DNA of 23,426 nucleotides from NCBI RefSeq assembly GCF_000003605.2, contig NW_003136331.1, forward strand, positions 532,070 to 555,495, written 5' to 3'. Shown here piece after piece: positions 19,101 to 23,426 of this stretch (position 1 is its first letter; each line of letters opens with the position of its first letter). Made by a program: the position numbers and the translations under genes. The notes under the pieces were generated by a model. The model worked only from the letters and a program-made list of their open reading frames with translations, made no database searches and was not told where the DNA came from. Origin of the DNA: Saccoglossus kowalevskii. Lineage: Eukaryota > Hemichordata > Enteropneusta > Harrimaniidae.

Positions 19101-22100
19101 TTGAGAATAAATTGTGCCCATGTACGTGACCAACAATTTGTGACTCATTAGCTTTGTATTACAGTTTATGACTGCCTAATGTTATGCCTGCAAGTAGAAC
19201 ACTCATTTGCATATGTTGAGTTTGCCCAATTTTTAAATTAAATTGTGAGATCATTTTATTCAAATGTAGAACAATTGTAAGATTTGATAATTCATTATTT
19301 TTGTATTTCAATTTTTTTGCTCAAAACTGACTACACTTTGGATCCAAAATCCCATTTTGCTTTGTGAAAATGGTTGTGTCCCAGAGCATCGACTTGAAAG
19401 TGCTGAAGTCAAAACAAACACAGCTGGTAATTTTCTCAGGAAAATTGCAGAGAAACCAATAGTTAGAGAGAATGGGGTTTTCTCAATCAGTTCATTTTGG
19501 TAACAACTGTAAATATTTATTATTCAAGATAGTTGGCCTTTTTTATTTATCACAAAATATTCTCGCCTGACATGACCAGAAATGCCTGAATACTTGTTTG
19601 CTGGGCATTTGATTGCCCCTTTGTAAATAAATAAATATATCAAGTTGGTTCATGCATTGTTGAAGAGTGGACATGGACGGAAGAACAGGACAATTCATTT
19701 TTCAACTGCAAACAATGTACATATAAAAGAGTAACCTGCCTCATTCTCTTTTTCTTGGATTTGTTTATTTGGTGTTGAACTTAGCTTGGCTTTCCTCATC
19801 TGGTTGCATCTTAATAATTCAACAACAGGACTACACGGACTACTGGCATTCACATTCTTAATTAACCTCATTGTAGTTTTTGCAGAAGTACCAGCTGACA
19901 AAAAAACATAATACACTTTATCATCATAGACTTTAGCGAACATACCCCGGTAACATGCTTTTGTTAGAATTTGACTAAACGACCTGACCTTAGCAGTAGG
20001 ATTTACATGTACCATATTTTCTCTGATTTATTACATATCTAATTTATATATAATTTATTGGTGAAAACCATAATGACCATCAGTCAGTGATCTTGAGAAT
20101 ATCACATGCACATGATGTATAATATGAAGTTATTACGAAGATGCCTCAAAGTATGCAGGAAATTATCTATCTGTATGCCCCAAATCACTACCAGCTACAT
20201 GTAGAATGGTAGAAATCCCTTTAATTGGCGATTTAGAGAGACACCAACCTTGAACACGTCTGGTAGGCGGTTTCACTGGACTAGCAATCTTGAAGAAACC
20301 AGCTTCAAAGGTTTTAACTACTTCCGGTACAGAAGTATTGGGTGTTGAACTTTTGGCCTTAGTTAACATGGCAGATTTAGCTTTAGCTTCAGCTAATCTT
20401 TTTTTGGCAGCTTCTTTAGCTTCAGCACGTCTTTTCTTAGTCTCCTCAGATAACCCTGGTTTGGCTTTCTGTAAGAATGATAATTTAGATATGATAAGGA
20501 TTATTTTTATTTATTATTTGTTTTGACATACATAATGTGAAGTACATTGTGGCACTTTATCTCTGATTGCTGCTTCTTTTTTTTCAATAATTTTATAATT
20601 AACAAATGGACATAATTTAGCAATTGTATTGATGAAAATGGTTGAAAAAAATTCTGTCATGTTCATTTTGCAAAATGTGTCAAAAATTGACATTGGTGTT
20701 TAAGAGACGACTTGTATTCAAACACTTTGGAATTATTTGGGTGGTTTAGGGCGGTTTTGGTCAACCCAGGTTTGACCCAACTACCAGGACTAACACATGG
20801 ATTTGCATAAGAAACGGCAGTTCAAACCACTCATTCACAACCTTCTATTTAATTTTAGGATTGACAGTTATCTTCATGTAGATTTGTCAAAACAAGATAT
20901 GCTGTAGGAGTCTAATTTAGTCAGTGTGAAACATGAAGAAAGTCCCTTAAATGTTATAGAGGTCCGCTGTCCATGGTGACAATGCATTGTGACAATGCAT
21001 GTTGTAACATCGCGACTGTTGCGTTCTGGGTGACAATTCTGATTGAGGTGACAACATTGCAGCACTGACTTTAGTTTTGAGATGCTGTCACAAAACAATA
21101 TTGTTATTAACTATTCAAAGACTTTACACTATTGTAAGAAAAACCTGGGTTCCCAACTCTAAACCTAGAATTCCCTGTTTATTTTTGGTGGGGTGTTAAT
21201 GTGTTTACCAGGCAGCGAGACTCAGAACTACTACTAATTTGCATATTGTAGATCAAATAGGTTCAAATAGGGTTGGAGAAGGCAGGTCGGTTAATTCAGG
21301 TTTGAGCCAAGTGTTTGATTATGAGAGTGCCCCTAAAAGATTAATCATGATTATTATACAAGCACTTAAATGGCAATGGGTGTTGCATCATGTCATGTGC
21401 GATACAAGTCACATAGCAAAGTTTATAAACAAGTGTAAATTCTACAAAGCAGGGGTTAAAAAAAAAATCAGTCCAGACAAATCCCAACATTGGTTACCTT
21501 GGCAACTTTTTTCACTGGTTTGGGTTTTACAACTATTTTTTCTTCTTCCTTCCAATTATTATTTTGAAGAATTTCCAAATCTTTGAACATATCTTGGACA
21601 TTCTCTACCTGTGTAATGAATAATATTCAAGTTATTAGTGTACATTTTTCACTGTATCTATTCGTTAGAAATGTATTGCACAAAAAAGCTACACCCTACT
21701 ATATCATTATGTAAGCAATATTACAGTATTTGGTAGCCAATATATGGCAGGGGATATGTTTATTCAGTTTCAAGACAGTATCATAGGTTTTCTAGTGTCA
21801 GATACAAGACCTTGCTTCAGCCAATCAAATGGCTGGATTCCTATTATAACAATGTTATATGCAAATTCCAAATGTGGAACGACTACAAATGTACACTGCA
21901 ATTAAGTTGACAGCTTTATTTTTACTTCACAAGCTGTACAATTTTAAGATGTGAAAATGAACACTTACTTGCATATAAATCATATCCCAGAATCCCTGCA
22001 AGTCCATACATGTAACTTCCTTTTCACCACGGTGAAATTCACTGTCATCAATTAGGCCGCCAAACTGAGAAAATCTCTCCTTTATCAACAATCTAGCCTT

Positions 22101-22129
22101 GCCAATTGATGCACGAATGTTACCAACAA
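16065..22129 (-). CDS. dlgap5: HURP/DLGAP5-like mitotic spindle protein, C-terminal part (8 exons)
   Basis: Exons, in transcript order: 22129-21969, 21608-21498, 20468-20249, 19894-19736, 18726-18592, 18287-18193, 17202-17106 and 16177-16065. Every junction has GT/AG ends and matching phase, and the sum is 362 codons plus stop with one partial codon at the left edge. Residues 1-53 carry the GKAP family core (IGKARLLIKERFSQFGGL, then KEVTCMDLQGFWDMI). A lysine/alanine-rich helix (about 96-125) and EAGFFKIASPVK (about 145-156) follow, matching the order in vertebrate HURP, which also ends near a TFSPL motif as here. HURP binds and stabilises kinetochore microtubules downstream of Ran and Aurora A; a spindle role here is inferred from homology. 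The N-terminal microtubule-binding part lies outside the window. DLGAP1-4 orthology is less likely because of the C-terminal motifs. Confidence 0.87.
16178..17105 (-). other. Last intron of the HURP-like gene
   Basis: Donor GTATGT at 17105 and acceptor AAATAG at 16178. It holds the perfect 5 x 32-bp repeat at 16378-16537. The open frame at 16594-16842 is AT-rich intron sequence with no domain. Confidence 0.8.
16378..16537. repeat. Perfect tandem repeat, five 32-bp units
   Basis: Five consecutive identical units starting at 16378, 16410, 16442, 16474 and 16506; each begins AAAACTTTCAGTTCTATG and ends ACTAATATTTGCT. No unit differs from another at any base. There are no spacers, so it is a minisatellite, not a CRISPR array. 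Confidence 0.97.
17106..17202 (-). CDS. dlgap5: HURP-like gene, penultimate exon
   Basis: Acceptor CACCCTTACAG before 17202, donor CAG|GTATGT at 17106/17105. Phase 0 in, phase 1 out. It encodes 32 residues containing DNYLFTPMEST and ASIDLIKFDSS, polar and S/T-rich. No domain is recognised; membership rests on splice phase and position. Confidence 0.8.
17520..17541. repeat. Poly-A homopolymer tract
   Basis: About 21-22 consecutive A residues on the plus strand inside an intron of the minus-strand gene. It may be the tail of a retroposed sequence; no target duplication was identified. Confidence 0.85.
17868..17904. repeat. Perfect hairpin, 17-bp arms and 3-base loop
   Basis: AGCTCCGCTGGGTCATC (17868-17884), loop TGC, then the exact complement GATGACCCAGCGGAGCT (17888-17904), followed by eight A residues. 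GC-rich in an AT-rich intron. The arm start matches the hairpin at 15708-15738 and the half site at 15201-15210. Confidence 0.95.
18193..18287 (-). CDS. dlgap5: HURP-like gene, internal exon (31 codons)
   Basis: The acceptor is GTGTGTTTAG before 18287; the next AG four bases later would give the wrong phase. Donor CAG|GTAAGA at 18193/18192 is strong. It encodes SRHFMDRNNTSNDSIS and then GFPGPCLGLNTPVQ. Phase 2 bases in, phase 0 out. Confidence 0.8.
18592..18726 (-). CDS. dlgap5: HURP-like gene, internal exon (symmetric phase 1)
   Basis: Acceptor CCTACTATGTCAG before 18726 and donor CCAG|GTATTT at 18592/18591. It encodes an acidic then basic stretch (EESSGNEPSIIDLNEQ, later IRSPRKSQKRTP). A second acceptor at 18760 would add 34 nt in an open frame (DFAKYLVPTM) but break the phase with the preceding exon. 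RSPRK could be a proline-directed kinase site. Confidence 0.8.
19736..19894 (-). CDS. dlgap5: HURP-like gene, internal exon (symmetric phase 1)
   Basis: Acceptor TTTTTTTGTCAG before 19894, donor GGCAG|GTTACT at 19736/19735 (T at intron position 3, weaker than usual). It encodes 52 full codons including SAKTTMRLIKNVNA and LLRCNQMRKAKLSSTP, basic and S/T-rich. Its length is a multiple of three with phase 1 on both sides, so skipping would keep the frame. Confidence 0.82.
20249..20468 (-). CDS. dlgap5: HURP-like gene, exon with AGFFKIASPVK motif
   Basis: Acceptor CATTCTTACAG before 20468, donor CAAG|GTTGGT at 20249/20248 (atypical T at position 3). It encodes a charged helix rich in K/A/E/R (KKRRAEAKEAAKKRLAEAKA) and then FEAGFFKIASPVKPPTRR. 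In vertebrate HURP a similar basic helix is followed by an AGFF.V.SPVK segment, so this exon is the second strongest identifier after the GKAP core. Confidence 0.88.
20469..21497 (-). other. Intron of the HURP-like gene
   Basis: Joins phase 0 to phase 0 exons. It contains a two-copy GTGACAATGCAT direct repeat near 20976-21000 and no recognisable exon. The open frames at 20874-21098 and 21239-21586 have no domain; the latter overlaps the next exon on the opposite strand. Confidence 0.75.
21498..21608 (-). CDS. dlgap5: HURP-like gene, exon (37 codons)
   Basis: Acceptor CATTACACAG before 21608, donor AAG|GTAACC at 21498/21497. Phase 0 both ends. It encodes VENVQDMFKDLEILQNN, NWKEEEKI and a lysine/valine-rich tail. 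It directly continues the GKAP core, where family members have a VEDV...F..L pattern after the GFWDM motif. Confidence 0.87.
21969..22129 (-). CDS. dlgap5: HURP-like gene, GKAP-core exon (first exon in window)
   Basis: Acceptor CATTTTATCAG before 22129, donor GCAA|GTAAGT at 21969/21968. Two bases complete a codon from an exon outside the window; 53 codons follow. It contains NIRASIGKARLLIKERF, FGGLIDDSEF and KEVTCMDLQGFWDMIYM, the GKAP/DLGAP family signature. The open frame continues upstream to 22253 only as intron. Confidence 0.92.
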
Positions 22130-22590
22130 CTGATAAAATGAATACAAGAGATTTATTTCTCACATTCCATGTTTCCCTACTTTCTAACACATTCTTTACA
22201 GTTTTACCCAACATCCACACATTGTAGTACAACCCACAGTATAGATTAGTCATTGAATAAGGGAGCTTGTTGCTTGAGGCACTGGGGTCATTTGTCAGAC
22301 ATTAAGCCTCTTAAGCGCCTGGCCAAATCTTGGTACAGCATTTCACTTTTTTTTTATATGTATTTTTTCCACATTGTTTTCTATATTTTTGTACAAGTGT
22401 CAATTTTCCATTTACTACAGGAATTAATCAAAACAAGTTCATTGAAAATGACACAGTCCCCGTTAAATTTTTGAAAGTTCTCTTCATGCTTGTCATATTA
22501 AAGCGGAGGGGTTGTCGCGAGCGTGTTCTTGAAACTTGAGTTCCAAGTGGCGTATACAACAGATTGTTTATTTACATCAAAACACATGTT
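22130..22590. other. Intron or upstream sequence, no exon recognised
   Basis: Lies 5' of the GKAP-core exon on the minus strand. I found no minus-strand exon ending in phase 1 that would join it, so the preceding exon is probably beyond 23426. Open frames at 22253-22474 and 22330-22539 are AT-rich without domains. Confidence 0.55.
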
Positions 22591-22599
22591 CCGTGTAGT

Positions 22600-23426
22600 A
22601 GTAATATGGCCAAAAATAAAAACAGCCGTTATTCGGCCATTTTTGATTTGATTATGAAACACACTGATATGTATGATGTGCAAAAACAAATAAAAATGAT
22701 ACATAAATTGTGGAAATATAGTAGTAAGGCCAAAAAGTCAGATGGCTGTCAATCGGCCATCCTTGACCAGATTTTGAAAGAAATTGTCATGGACATGCAT
22801 CCTAACAAGTATAAAGTACATGTATGTGCCAAATTTGAATGAAAACTGACAGAGCACGTCCAAGATACCGCATAAAAAAAAAAAAAAGATGCCTGCCAGT
22901 CGACTATCTTTGATCCAATTGCAAAATAAATCCTCATGGACATGTATCCTAACATGTATAATCTATGTACCAAGTTTGAATGACAACTGACAAAGCATGT
23001 CCAAAATGCAACATTTTCAAAAAACAAGATGGCTGCCAGTCGACCATTTTGAATCGAATCGCTAAACCACTGCATGTGCATATGTCCCACATAAAGTACT
23101 ACGCACATGCAAAGAAAGAACGGAATAAGTCCACAGGATTCTGAAATACGACTCTGGACAGACGGACGGACTGACGCACGGACACGACAGACGGACGGAC
23201 TGACAGACTCTGGAACTCACGGACGGTCGGGGACATGTATCCTAACATGCATGATCTATGTACTAAATTTGAATAAAAACTGACAAAGCATGTCCAAAAT
23301 ACGACATTTTCAAAAAACAAGATGGCTGCCAGTCGGCCATCTTTGATCCAATTGTGAAATAAATCGTCATGGACATCTATCCTAACATGTTTAATCTATG
23401 TACCAAGTTTGAATGAAAACTGACAA
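22600..23426. repeat. Tandem repeat, about 140-bp unit, running off the window
   Basis: GATGGCTGCCAGTCGGCCAT-like anchors occur at 22741, 22888, 23028 and 23321, with a more diverged unit near 22621. Each unit also has CATGGACATGTATCCTAAC, ATCTATGTACCAAGTTTGAA and AAAACTGACAAAGCATGTCC. Between the units at 23028 and 23321 a GC-rich ACGGACGGACTGAC-type stretch (about 23060-23230) replaces part of one unit. Open frames here (22564-22842, 22749-23108, 23099-23320) are repeat translations. The array lies in the presumed 5' part or intron of the HURP-like gene. Confidence 0.9.

Noticed and set aside
20290-20526. Plus-strand open frame rich in A and L, like a membrane peptide
   Set aside because: It is antisense to the K/A-rich exon of the HURP-like gene at 20249-20468.
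22749-23108. 119-codon minus-strand open frame with internal repeats
   Set aside because: It is a translation of the 140-bp tandem repeat; the stop-free stretch is due to the unit sequence, and no start or splice context is present.
1-23426. tRNA, rRNA or other structured RNA genes
   Set aside because: No A/B box pair, rRNA core or other known RNA signature was seen on either strand by eye; a covariance-model scan would be decisive.

Overview
This looks like AT-rich nuclear DNA from an animal, most likely a marine invertebrate such as a lophotrochozoan or an ambulacrarian; the species cannot be fixed from the sequence. The reasons are spliced genes with GT/AG introns and AATAAA signals, a BTB-BACK-C2H2 zinc-finger gene, a HURP/DLGAP5-type mitotic spindle gene of the GKAP family, and many short inverted-repeat transposons and minisatellites. 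Nothing bacterial or viral was recognised.

Layout. From 1 to 1.65 kb there is non-coding DNA with one 323-bp inverted-repeat element. A candidate promoter at about 1.65 kb leads into a plus-strand two-exon gene (CDS 1942-2745 joined to 5771-9685, phase 0, 1572 residues). It encodes a BTB and a BACK-like domain, an acidic hinge and 26 C2H2-type fingers. Sixteen of these fingers form four diverged copies of one four-finger module. Its 3.0-kb intron and its 3' UTR each carry an inverted-repeat element. The 10.1-15.9 kb interval between the genes is dominated by mobile and tandem repeats: a second copy of the 323-bp family, a 412-bp inverted-repeat element, and a 72-76-bp minisatellite interrupted by two different TA-flanked elements. 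It also holds an unrecognised open stretch at 14.61-14.83 kb. From 15.9 to 22.1 kb a minus-strand gene runs toward the first one. Eight exons (22129 down to 16065) join with matching phases into the last 362 codons of a HURP/DLGAP5-like protein; its 5' exons lie beyond the window. Its introns hold a perfect 5 x 32-bp repeat and a 17-bp-arm perfect hairpin. The window ends in a roughly 140-bp tandem repeat that runs off the edge.

The two genes converge tail to tail and nothing links their functions: one is a probable sequence-specific transcription regulator, the other a probable spindle microtubule regulator. No new multi-gene system was found. The most distinctive points are the repeated four-finger module in the BTB-BACK-zinc-finger protein and the nested transposon insertions, whose empty target sites can be read from neighbouring repeat units.
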